Assembly (NCBI GenBank): GCA_964467455.1
Contig: CAYXQJ010000034.1
Coordinates: forward strand, 1 to 32,855
From: OLB6 sp964467455
GTDB lineage: Bacteria > Bacteroidota > Ignavibacteria > Kapaibacteriales > Kapaibacteriaceae
Length of the DNA stretch: 32,855 nt
Direction of reading: 5' to 3'
Shown: positions 22,906 through 31,269 of the stretch, in pieces
Layout of the letters: every line of letters begins with the position of its first letter
Position numbering within the stretch: position 1 is the first letter of the stretch
Made by a program: the position numbers and the translations under genes
The notes under the pieces: generated by a model
What the model was told of the DNA's origin: nothing
The model's input: the letters and a program-made list of their open reading frames with translations, nothing else
Database searches by the model: none

Positions 22906-25542
22906 TTAGTTGTTGGAACGCGAGGTTTCGACCCAATCAACACCTGTCCAGATCAGTGTGATCGTATCGTCCGCGCGTCCTACCCAATTACCGGTCAAAT
23001 TCACGTTGCTCGCAGCAGCGTCCGGCAATCCGATCGAATTCGCCGCAGTTTCAATGATGCGAAGGATCAGGATCTGGCCAGCTTGTAGTCCGTTGCTCAG
23101 AATGAGTCCGGTTCGGTTCGCTCCGTTGGGATCTAGCACGACGTACGAGCGATTGCCAACAGTCAACGTGGCATTGTTTGCATTGATCGCAACGGTCGCT
23201 GGCGCCCGGATCACAAGACCCCCGTCAATATCGAGTGATGTCTGCGGATTGTTGATGTCGATGCCGACGCGCGTCTCACCATCACCAACCGTCGGATGAT
23301 TGAACACGATCGAATTGTTCTGCGTCACGGTTGCACCATAGCCAAACGCCATGGAGTAGGTTCCACTGACAGCATTGGACTGTCCGCCGGTCACAACACT
23401 GTAATCGGCACTCGCAGTGTTGGACTGACCACCAAGCACCAGCGAGTAGCTACCACTGGCAGTATTGTCTGCGCCGGCAAGTAAACCGGAATATGTGCCG
23501 GACGCTGTTTGAGTCGCCGCGGACCGTGAGCCCATCAGATCTGTAGCGAACTGTCCCGGCGTCCCAACAGTCCCATTGGTAAAGGCCACGCGTCGCCGAA
23601 TGTTTCCTTGACCAGCCGTGACTTCTTCGAGGATACTCGAGCCGGCAGCCACCCATTGCAATGTTGCGTTCGTACCTGTTACCGCTTGAATGGCGAGTAC
23701 CTGCCCGGCAGTACCAACTGCATTTGGTAGCGTATAAACATTGTTGGCTGCCATGGCGTCAGCCGCCCGCAATGCCGCATAGTTCACACCGGAGGCCGAC
23801 AATTCTAGGAAGCGAATCTGTCCGGTGTTCTCCGGAGCCGCACCCCATGGATCGATCTGGATCGCATTACCCGTCGTAGATGATGCATTGATATGCAGCT
23901 TAGCTCCTAAGCCGGTGATGACGCCAAGACCAAGGTTTCCATTTGCGTCAACAACGCTCAGGGCTGTTCCGGTTGAGTTTCGCCACTCTTGTTGATTTGC
24001 TGTGAAGAGAGCCGGCGGTGTGGTAACCAAGATCGGTGATGTGGTCCGACTTCCGAGCACGTTCACAGATGCATCGGTTGCAGCACCACCGGCAAATACC
24101 GGTGCTCCACCAACACCACGGTTGCCGATCAACTGTATTCCCCAATAACTTGCCATCTGCAACATCTGACCACCGCCACCTTGCCAAGCGATATCGCCAC
24201 CGTCAGATCCTATTCTAAATCGCCCGGATGCCCCTCCGGCGGTGCCTCGGAACAAGATCTGCCGTGTGATCGCCGAGGTGTTCTCTGAATCAAAAGAAAG
24301 ATCTCCACCGAGGATCGTGAGCCGGTCCGTTGCTGCCGTTGCTAGTGTATTGGTCGGAGATGCCGTCGTCGTCCCGAGTACGAGATTGCCCGTATTGACC
24401 GCACCGCCGACTAGCCGAGCTCTAAACACACCATTCGTTACCCACACCCAGTCTTGCGCGTCAGTGGTGCCAATGAAGTTGCCAGTGACACCATTGAAAG
24501 CGGTTGTTCCGGAATTACCGGTGAGCGTCCACGCCGATGCATTCACGACCGCGGCGGTGCTCGCCTGAGAGACCAGACCTGTATTCGTTGCGATCAATAT
24601 CCGGTCGTAGCCAGCAGGTAGAGTTCCCGCCGCCACACCTCCAACACTCTCAAGCGTAACGTTCGGCGTGCCTGCTGTACCGCGCATGATGATGTCGCCG
24701 TCGCCTTCGATGGTAAGGCGCAGATTCGCTCCATTAGCCCCCGTGTAGACGTTGACATCCTGAGGTACAGCGTTTGTTGTTGCAATGGAAAGGGGCTGTG
24801 CATTTGTCGTTCCCAGGAAGGATCCTGTCAACCCATTCCAGGATGCCGTTGGGCTGTTGCCACTAAGGACCCATGCGCTCTGAGAGATCACGGCAGAATA
24901 ACTCACTTCACCTAGATCACCGCTGGCATTGGCGATCACAAACCGATCAAATCCAACTGGGATGGAAGCGGTCGCTGTCACACCGCTCAAACTCTGCAAG
25001 CGTACGTTCGGTGTGCCTTGCACTCCGGCTACATGCAGCAGGTATCCTCCAGAAGCGGATGTACCAATTCCAACTTCGCCGGTTGCGTTCACTCGCATTC
25101 GCTCCACGTTGTTAGTGCGAATCACAAGTGGCTGCACGTCTGTCGTTCCAAGGAAATTCGTCAGTGGGTTGGTGGATGCATTGCCAAGTAGCGACCAATA
25201 CGTGCCACTTGGATCGACCCACGTTGGTGGTGCGCCTGGTCCGCCACTGGTCAGAACGTAACCGGCGGTGCCCGGCGCAAGCCAGGTCAGCGCTGCATCA
25301 CCGGCCGTGACGTCCGAGTACAGCAGCGAATAGTCAGCACCTTCCGTCGGCGGAAGTGTGAGCGTCCAGTTCGCCGCCATCCCATCAGCCGCCTCAACTG
25401 CAGTATAGTTCGTGTTGTTGTTCGAGATCAACTGCAGCTGTCGCGTGCGCACCGGCAACTGTGCCGCCGCATCAATGGCGCACAGAAGCATCATCGCGCT
25501 AGCGATGAAGAATGGGATGATATGTGGTACTCTGCGTTTCAA
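22906..25542 (-). CDS. Large modular fibre protein
   Basis: 878 aa from TTG 25542. An in-frame TAG is the codon immediately upstream and the first ATG is already inside the signal peptide, so TTG is the only sensible start (MKRRVPHIIPFFIASAMMLLCAIDAAAQ). The mature N-terminus LPVRTRQLQLI matches the 462-aa protein. Three 'W(S/V/T)L(L/S/T)GN .. FLGTTDxQ' modules follow at ~115, ~230 and ~340, as in many Bacteroidota fibre proteins. Then come a 'NNVYTLPNAVGTAGQVL..LQW' connector (~600-630), four YadA-like head repeats (ASGTYSGLLAGADNT .. SGSYSLVLGGQSNT) at ~675-735, and a C-terminal cap ending DTITLIWTG..WVETSRSNN. No YadA anchor or S74 chaperone. A probable fibre subunit; receptor unknown. Confidence 0.85.
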   Translation of the reverse strand: MKRRVPHIIPFFIASAMMLLCAIDAAAQLPVRTRQLQLISNNNTNYTAVEAADGMAANWTLTLPPTEGADYSLLYSDVTAGDAALTWLAPGTAGYVLTSGGPGAPPTWVDPSGTYWSLLGNASTNPLTNFLGTTDVQPLVIRTNNVERMRVNATGEVGIGTSASGGYLLHVAGVQGTPNVRLQSLSGVTATASIPVGFDRFVIANASGDLGEVSYSAVISQSAWVLSGNSPTASWNGLTGSFLGTTNAQPLSIATTNAVPQDVNVYTGANGANLRLTIEGDGDIIMRGTAGTPNVTLESVGGVAAGTLPAGYDRILIATNTGLVSQASTAAVVNASAWTLTGNSGTTAFNGVTGNFIGTTDAQDWVWVTNGVFRARLVGGAVNTGNLVLGTTTASPTNTLATAATDRLTILGGDLSFDSENTSAITRQILFRGTAGGASGRFRIGSDGGDIAWQGGGGQMLQMASYWGIQLIGNRGVGGAPVFAGGAATDASVNVLGSRTTSPILVTTPPALFTANQQEWRNSTGTALSVVDANGNLGLGVITGLGAKLHINASSTTGNAIQIDPWGAAPENTGQIRFLELSASGVNYAALRAADAMAANNVYTLPNAVGTAGQVLAIQAVTGTNATLQWVAAGSSILEEVTAGQGNIRRRVAFTNGTVGTPGQFATDLMGSRSAATQTASGTYSGLLAGADNTASGSYSLVLGGQSNTASADYSVVTGGQSNAVSGTYSMAFGYGATVTQNNSIVFNHPTVGDGETRVGIDINNPQTSLDIDGGLVIRAPATVAINANNATLTVGNRSYVVLDPNGANRTGLILSNGLQAGQILILRIIETAANSIGLPDAAASNVNLTGNWVGRADDTITLIWTGVDWVETSRSNN

Positions 25543-25620
25543 CTATTCAGTACATCTTCACGAACGACATTCAGCCGAAGAAACCATGCTTCATCGACGC
25601 TCGACGTGCGAGCGCCCATG

Positions 25621-25645
25621 AAGCCGGGAGCAATGCTCCCAGCTT
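25621..25645 (-). other. Intercistronic hairpin between two fibre genes
   Basis: AAGC-c-GGGAGCA / TGCTCCC-a-GCTT is a stem of 11 pairs with one mismatch. It begins 10 bp after the stop of the 462-aa gene. No T-run follows, so it is more likely an mRNA-stabilising or partial-termination hairpin than a full terminator. The remaining bases up to the TTG at 25542 show no other feature. Confidence 0.6.
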
Positions 25646-25654
25646 GAAGAGAGA

Positions 25655-26905
25655 TTATGGATTACCCATGGAGATCCAGTTGATCGATGCACCTGCGAGC
25701 GGAGCTGAAGAGAGCACCTGGAATCCCGTGGCTGTGATATTGCCGATCTGCAAAACATTGGCATCTGCTGCCGCACCATTCGTGACGATCACGACGGAAA
25801 TGTTTGCAGGCAATACTGGTGGGTTCAGAGTGCTATAGTCAGTTGGGAAGGTAACAAACTGCGTATAGGCATTGCCATCGTCTGGCACTTCAGCGCCAGA
25901 CATAGCTACAACGCCTGACTGAACGTAGTCAGCCGTGTTCGTACGCCATTCAGCGGTACCATCACCATTCGAGAACAACACTTCATCTGCAGTTGTTGCT
26001 TGGTTGATCGCCAGAGGAATGAATCGAGAACCCAGTGCACCAGCTGCGGTTGGGACATCAAACTGCACCACTTGGTCTGCAGTTTGTGTACCGGTTGAGA
26101 TCTGCACAGTGTTCAGAGTCACACCAGTGCCATCATCATACAGCACAACTTCACCCGTGATGCCATCGTTGCCGAGTGTAGCGGTACCGTTAGCACCAGA
26201 CAACACAACGCCATTGACAGCGGCTGCCGCACTGGTCACGTTCACGGTACCAGCTGCACCGGCACCCACCGAACCGATCGTTGCCGTTGCTGTCGCACCA
26301 TCGATGTCACCAACAGTTGCGCCGGTAGCATTCGTAACGATCACAGAACCAGCTGTGGTAGCGTTACCGAACGTACCTTCGCCGGCCACCACGTTCAACT
26401 GCACCTGGGCATTTGTACCATCACCGATGGCGACACTACCAGATGTACCGGCAAGGATCGTCGCAGCGACCGATGGGATATCATTGATACCCACGTTGAG
26501 TCGACCAGTCGTCGGGTCGAACTCAAAGTTCTCTTGCGACTCAAGTGTGTTGTTGTCCGGGTTCCAGAAGGTAACGTGATTCGTCGCACCGTCACCGTCA
26601 ACGAAACCGTCAGACTCAACCCACTCGAGGGTCCAAGTGTTCGATGCAGCCCACGTACCGAGGAGGATCGCTTGGTCACCGGCGGCGTTCGGTGCGTTGT
26701 CGTGATCCTGCTCTTCCGGCCATACGATCGTGTATGACTGTCCGGTCGCGCCGGCTGCAGTAGCAGTGTGGGTGATCGTACCACCAGCTGGATTGATCAA
26801 CTGGAGGTTTTGTGTACGAACAGGAAGCTGAGCTGATGCTTCCATCGAGAACAGGAAGAGGACTGCGACTACAGCTAGTCCTTTCCAGAGGTTAGAGAAA
26901 TTCAT
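25655..26905 (-). CDS. Ala/Gly/Thr/Val-rich fibre protein, candidate major subunit
   Basis: 416 aa from ATG 26905, preceded by GGAG at seven bases. The upstream in-frame Met at 27043 would overlap the previous gene and bury the signal peptide MNFSNLWKGLAVVAVLFLFSMEASAQ. The mature start LPVRTQNLQLINPAGG is shared with the 878-aa protein. A 'QSYTIVWPEEQ .. LEWVE' module follows. The centre is low-complexity Ala/Gly/Thr/Val sequence with periodic 'xATxGxxGxxGxVxV' strands, suggestive of a thin beta-helix or collagen-like triple fibre. The C-terminus (QFVTFPTDYSTLNPPVLP .. ATGFQVLS .. INWISMGNP) matches the end of the 1403-aa protein. Its own leader, a good ribosome site and a following hairpin suggest it may be made in larger amounts than its neighbours. 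Confidence 0.82.
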   Translation of the reverse strand: MNFSNLWKGLAVVAVLFLFSMEASAQLPVRTQNLQLINPAGGTITHTATAAGATGQSYTIVWPEEQDHDNAPNAAGDQAILLGTWAASNTWTLEWVESDGFVDGDGATNHVTFWNPDNNTLESQENFEFDPTTGRLNVGINDIPSVAATILAGTSGSVAIGDGTNAQVQLNVVAGEGTFGNATTAGSVIVTNATGATVGDIDGATATATIGSVGAGAAGTVNVTSAAAAVNGVVLSGANGTATLGNDGITGEVVLYDDGTGVTLNTVQISTGTQTADQVVQFDVPTAAGALGSRFIPLAINQATTADEVLFSNGDGTAEWRTNTADYVQSGVVAMSGAEVPDDGNAYTQFVTFPTDYSTLNPPVLPANISVVIVTNGAAADANVLQIGNITATGFQVLSSAPLAGASINWISMGNP

Positions 26906-27021
26906 GGAGTTACTCCATAAAATGTGGATAGAAAATGTGGGTTGTTTACCCGTATTTGATGCCGAACCAAAACGCATGGGATGTTCTCCCTTGATTGTTG
27001 ATGAATGCATATCACATACCC
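26906..27021 (-). promoter_or_regulatory. Leader between the 1403-aa and 462-aa genes
   Basis: This 116-bp gap is the largest spacing inside the operon. It is A+T-rich near the 462-aa gene. Its ribosome site lies in a 13-base palindrome (TGGAGT-A-ACTCCA) whose second arm abuts the ATG, and it contains TGTGGATAG, one mismatch from a DnaA box. It could hold an internal promoter or processing site; I see no convincing -10/-35 or TAnnTTTG pair. Confidence 0.35.
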
Positions 27022-30000
27022 TTATGGATTCTTGACCATCCAATTGATCGCCTCACCAGGGTTGAGACCACCGGGGAAGCTGATCGAAAACGTTGTTGCA
27101 GTACGAGAATTCGCAATTACAAATGGAGTCGCAGAAACTGACACTGTGGCCTCCGGCGTTAGAATGATCGCAGCATTCGGATCAAGCACGAAACCGGGAG
27201 GAAGTGTGATAACAACAGTGTTCTCAGGTGCAGCGCCTGCGTTGTTGTAACGACCGCTGGCAAGACCAAACGCAGCGAAGAGGGCCGACTTGTCACGCTT
27301 GCTGAGTGTACCATTGACGTCGGCAACAACAAGGCCGTCGTCGGCGGCTAGAGGTGTGAGTGAGGGAGTGCCAGCCATGTTGCTGACGCTGACGTCGCCG
27401 TTCGTAGCCGAGACGTTCATGCGTAACGCACCGTTGGTGACGATCCGGAGATCGTTTGCATCCGTGGTACCAAGAAATGCCGTTGAGCCAACACCGGAGT
27501 TACCGCTGAGCGACCAGTAGGCGGATTGATCAGGTGAGACCCATTGTGGCACTCCGAGGTTGATCTGCAAGAGTGATCCTTCAAGTCCCGGTGGCAGTGT
27601 CTGTGCACGATCAAGTGAATCACCCACGATCATGTAGCCATACTGGAGCGGGAACTTCATGAAGACATCGAACTCGGCCGTGTCCTTGAAGAACGATTCA
27701 CCGGTGACGGTCAAGGATGAAAGAGTGAGAGTATCGGTGTACCTCGGCGTCAAGCCGGTACCCTGGCTGATCAGAACCTGACCTAGTTGTCCCGGATCTC
27801 CTTGCAGCTGTAGTTCGACGTCACTGTCTTCGAGGTTTAAGTTCTGACGGACGTTGGCCGTATACGACGTTCCATCTAACCGCAAGAACACTCTTCCGCC
27901 TGCCGTGACATCAAGGTCGCGAATGGCGCCGGTAGAATCGAGGTTACCGATGACCGGACTGCTTGGTGACAGGTTGCCCCCTACTGCCCAGTCGTTACTG
28001 TTGAGCAGATCACTGAGATCGAACCACGTGACGTCGCCGTTGATGACGGCCAAGAAGGTGCTGTCTGATCCTGGCTGAAATGGTGTAAGAGTGCCGGTGC
28101 TATCACCGATGACAAGGTAGTTCTCTTGCAACGGCATTTTAGGTAACAGCGTGAACTCGGACTGACCTTGGAAGAGGGATGTGCCGGTGACCGTTAAGGT
28201 TGCAAGGGTGAGAGAATCGGTATATCGAGGTGTGAGACCAGGACCGTCACTAACAAGTACTTGTCCGGCAACACCATCAGTACCATTGAGGTTGAAGGGG
28301 GTGTTTGCGCCCACTAACGACAGACCGCCGACCACGAACGTTGGGATGTTGATGTTGAACTGACCCGTGGCCGTCACGATCATCCGCAGTGCGCCGTTCG
28401 TAGCAATGTTGAGATCGTTGGCATCGGTGGTGCCCAAGAAAGCCGTCGGCCCGACGCCGGAATTGCCACTAAGCGACCAGTAGGCCGATTGATCCGGCGA
28501 CACCCACGTTGGTACGCCAAGTTGGATCTGCATCACCGAACCTTCAAGTCCCGGCGGAAGTGCCCGCACCCAGTTGGTAGAATCACCCACCAACATGTAG
28601 CCGCTCTGCAGCGGGAACTTCGGCAGCAAGGAGAACTCAGCCGTGTCTTGGAAGAACGATTCACCCGTGACCGTCAAGGATGCAAGGGTGAGAGAGTCGG
28701 TGTACTTTGGTGTAACACCCGCCCCTTGAGAGATCAAAACCTGACCTGCAACTCCGGCATTTCCTTGAAGAAGGAGAGGTGTGTTGGAGGCCTCGAGGTT
28801 GAGCGGTTTACGGACGAGGGACGTACCGGACGCTGCATCCAAGAAGAAATACGATTGAGCATTCGCGCGAATATCGACGTCACGAATCCCAACCGTATCC
28901 ATGTTGCCAAGAATGGGCGACGATACACCTTGATTACCACCAACGATCCACGCCGTGTTCTTGAGCAGCGTTGTGAGGTCGAACCACACCACGTCGCCAT
29001 TCACCACGGCAAGAAATGTGCTGTCTGCTCCGGGTGCGAAGGGGGCTGCGGTGTTCGTGCTGTCACCCAAGAGCAAGTAGTTCTCTTGCAGCGGCATCTT
29101 TGGTAGCAGCGTGAATTCGGACTGACCTTGGAAGAGCGATGTACCGGTCACCGTCAAGTTGCTCAGCGTCAGCGTGTCGGTGTACTTCGGAGTCAAACCC
29201 GGTCCTTGGCTGACAACTACCTGCCCTGCAACACCATCATTTCCATCAAGATTGAGCGGTGTATTCGGCCCCACCAACGACAGACCACCAACCACAAACG
29301 TGGGCACATTGATGTTGAGTTGTCCCGTCGCCGTGACGATCATGCGCAGAGCGCCGTTCGTTGCGATGTTGAGGTCGTTCGCATCCGACGTACCGATGTA
29401 GGCCGTCGGCCCGACGCCGGCATTACCGCTTAGAGACCAGTAGTTGGCCTGATCCGGCGTCACCCACGTTGGCACACCAAGCTGGATCTGCATCAGCGAT
29501 CCTTCCAATCCCGGCGGGAATGGCTTGGCAAGATTCGTGGAATCACCAACGATGATAAAGCCCGACTGCAGCGGGATCTTCGGGAACAACACGAACTCGG
29601 CTGTGTCTTGGAAGGTCGCTTCACCAAGAACCGTCAAGGATGCAAGGGTGAGAGAGTCGGTATACTTCGGCGTTACGCCCGCCCCTTGAGAGATCAAAAC
29701 CTGTCCAGCAACACCCGGACTTCCTTGTAGCTGCAATTCAATGTTGCTGCCATCTAGATTCAACGGACGACGGACGTCGGACGACCCGGACGTGGCATTC
29801 AGGAAGAAGTAGGTTTGGCTATTTGCACGCAAATCCACGTCTCTGATACCCACAGTATCCATGTTACCCAGGATGGACGAGCCAACACCGTAGTTACCGC
29901 CAACGATCCACGCCGTGTTACGAAGCAGTCGTCCGAGGTCGAACCAAACAATGTTGCCATTCTCAATGGCAAGGAAGGAACTATCTGCTCCGGGTGCAAA

Positions 30001-31233
30001 TGGCGACGCAAGGTTATTGCTGTCGCCAACGAGCAGGAAGTTCCGTTGCAGTGGCATCCGTGGCAGCAGCGTGAAGTCAGCCTGTCCTTGGAAGTTAGAC
30101 TCACCCGTGACTGTTAGTCTTGCGAGCGTTAATGTGTCCGTGTACTTAGGTGTCAGGCCCGCCCCTTGAGAGATCAAGACTTGACCGGCGGCACCATCAT
30201 TTCCATCGAGAGACAGAGGAGTATTCGGACCCACCAACGACAGACCACCTGTCACGAACGTGGGAATGTTGATGTTAAACTGTCCAGCTGCCGTCACCAC
30301 CATACGCAATGCGTCATTGGTAACGATGTTGAGGTCGTTCGGACCTAGGGTTCCCAATCGTGAGTTGGCGTCGGCATTCGCGTTGCCATCAAGCGACCAA
30401 TAATTTGCTTGGTCTGGAGTGACCCATGTTGGATATCCGAGGTTGATCTGGAAGAGCGAGCCTTCAAGTCCCGGCGAGAGGGGAACGGCGATATCGTTCG
30501 AATCGCCCACCAGCACATGTCCGTACCGCAGAGGCATCTGCGGCAACGAATCAAAGACGGCCTTTTCGGTCACCCGCAGTCGCGTATCGATCTGCGTTAG
30601 TGTGTCGGTAAAGCTGATCAGCGGGAACCACTGCGGCGTCCTTCCCGGACCTTGCGAGATAAGCGGGTTGCCCACCCGTCCCACGTCGAAGTTCATCATC
30701 AACGTCGTGGTATCACCCAGCAGATTCAGCGTCCCGTTGATGGTCGTATTCGCCGAGATGTCAAAGAATCCCGTCTCCGTAAATGCCGCTCGTCGGACAT
30801 TATCTGTCTTGATGATAAGGGGCTGGGCATTTGTCGACCCCAGGAAATTCACGGCTCGGTCGACCGAGTCGTTTCCTAACAACGACCAGAAAACTCCGGA
30901 GCTGGAGCCGCCATCGATGTTGATATACAGCATCGACACCCAGATCGGGGCTTGGGGTGTGCCGATGTTGTATTGGAACGCAGAGCTGGTCGTGTTATAG
31001 ATCATCAAACCCGTTGCCGGGAGTGAGATCAGGTCGCGTTCCGGTTGCGACATCCGGGTGATGAGGAAACCTTTGTCGTTCGCGCGTAGTTCAAGCAACG
31101 CCGAAGGATCAGGGGCGTTCGTTCCGATCCCAACGTTGTTCGTGTATGGCTGCGACACTGCCGTGGCTGTTGCAATTACAACAACCACGGTAGCTATAAG
31201 CCACACGCGTATCGTCGAGAGATTCCCCCGCAT
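27022..31233 (-). CDS. Giant repeat-built fibre protein, first gene of the surface operon
   Basis: 1403 aa, ATG 31233, signal peptide MRGNLSTIRVWLIATVVVVIATATAVSQ. The mature N-terminus (NNVGIGTNAPDPSALLELRANDKGFLITRM .. ATGLMIYNTT) is the module found at the start of many Bacteroidota tail-fibre-like surface proteins. Residues ~185-1280 consist of alternating A and B repeats of exactly 160 residues. Each has 'GQVLISQGxGxTPxYTDxLTLxxLTVxGE' and 'LPxxPLQxxxxxVGDS', then either 'WFDL..NTAWIVGGN' (A) or 'PTWVxPDQxxYWSLSGN .. LGTxDANDLNI' (B). The last ~65 residues (TVVITLPPGFVLDP .. FSISFPGG .. INWMVKNP) form a cap shared with the 462-aa protein. Export route and anchoring are unclear: no T9SS CTD, YadA anchor or S74 domain. 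Confidence 0.88.
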   Translation of the reverse strand: MRGNLSTIRVWLIATVVVVIATATAVSQPYTNNVGIGTNAPDPSALLELRANDKGFLITRMSQPERDLISLPATGLMIYNTTSSAFQYNIGTPQAPIWVSMLYINIDGGSSSGVFWSLLGNDSVDRAVNFLGSTNAQPLIIKTDNVRRAAFTETGFFDISANTTINGTLNLLGDTTTLMMNFDVGRVGNPLISQGPGRTPQWFPLISFTDTLTQIDTRLRVTEKAVFDSLPQMPLRYGHVLVGDSNDIAVPLSPGLEGSLFQINLGYPTWVTPDQANYWSLDGNANADANSRLGTLGPNDLNIVTNDALRMVVTAAGQFNINIPTFVTGGLSLVGPNTPLSLDGNDGAAGQVLISQGAGLTPKYTDTLTLARLTVTGESNFQGQADFTLLPRMPLQRNFLLVGDSNNLASPFAPGADSSFLAIENGNIVWFDLGRLLRNTAWIVGGNYGVGSSILGNMDTVGIRDVDLRANSQTYFFLNATSGSSDVRRPLNLDGSNIELQLQGSPGVAGQVLISQGAGVTPKYTDSLTLASLTVLGEATFQDTAEFVLFPKIPLQSGFIIVGDSTNLAKPFPPGLEGSLMQIQLGVPTWVTPDQANYWSLSGNAGVGPTAYIGTSDANDLNIATNGALRMIVTATGQLNINVPTFVVGGLSLVGPNTPLNLDGNDGVAGQVVVSQGPGLTPKYTDTLTLSNLTVTGTSLFQGQSEFTLLPKMPLQENYLLLGDSTNTAAPFAPGADSTFLAVVNGDVVWFDLTTLLKNTAWIVGGNQGVSSPILGNMDTVGIRDVDIRANAQSYFFLDAASGTSLVRKPLNLEASNTPLLLQGNAGVAGQVLISQGAGVTPKYTDSLTLASLTVTGESFFQDTAEFSLLPKFPLQSGYMLVGDSTNWVRALPPGLEGSVMQIQLGVPTWVSPDQSAYWSLSGNSGVGPTAFLGTTDANDLNIATNGALRMIVTATGQFNINIPTFVVGGLSLVGANTPFNLNGTDGVAGQVLVSDGPGLTPRYTDSLTLATLTVTGTSLFQGQSEFTLLPKMPLQENYLVIGDSTGTLTPFQPGSDSTFLAVINGDVTWFDLSDLLNSNDWAVGGNLSPSSPVIGNLDSTGAIRDLDVTAGGRVFLRLDGTSYTANVRQNLNLEDSDVELQLQGDPGQLGQVLISQGTGLTPRYTDTLTLSSLTVTGESFFKDTAEFDVFMKFPLQYGYMIVGDSLDRAQTLPPGLEGSLLQINLGVPQWVSPDQSAYWSLSGNSGVGSTAFLGTTDANDLRIVTNGALRMNVSATNGDVSVSNMAGTPSLTPLAADDGLVVADVNGTLSKRDKSALFAAFGLASGRYNNAGAAPENTVVITLPPGFVLDPNAAIILTPEATVSVSATPFVIANSRTATTFSISFPGGLNPGEAINWMVKNP
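27390..30680. repeat. 480-bp (160-aa) in-register coding repeats, A/B alternating as a 960-bp unit
   Basis: Corresponding positions recur at exactly 480-bp steps: the 'TPxYTDxLTL' codons align at 30601 (degenerate), 30121, 29641, 29161, 28681, 28201 and 27721. Every second copy is closer in sequence, giving a 960-bp higher-order unit; for example, the CCAC(C/T)AACGA motif is at 30231, 29271 and 28311. No indel is needed over about 3.3 kb although many synonymous sites differ. Confidence 0.92.
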
Positions 31234-31236
31234 TTG

Positions 31237-31249
31237 CGCCCTAAGGGCG
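31237..31249. promoter_or_regulatory. Small perfect inverted repeat just before the operon's first start codon
   Basis: CGCCC-TAA-GGGCG lies three bases upstream of ATG 31233 (minus strand). In mRNA it would form a 5-bp G+C hairpin covering the place where a Shine-Dalgarno should be, so it might damp translation of the first fibre gene or serve as an operator. Confidence 0.4.
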
Positions 31250-31269
31250 AGCTCCCACTACTGCTGCAA

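Noticed and set aside
26924..26934. A further DnaA box (TGTGGATAG) between two fibre genes
   Set aside because: One mismatch from the consensus, isolated and not in a box cluster; one such site is unremarkable by chance in a window of this size.
12795..31233. Prophage tail-fibre region
   Set aside because: The fibre modules resemble phage fibres, but all proteins have signal peptides and there is no capsid, portal, terminase, tail tube, lysis or integrase gene.
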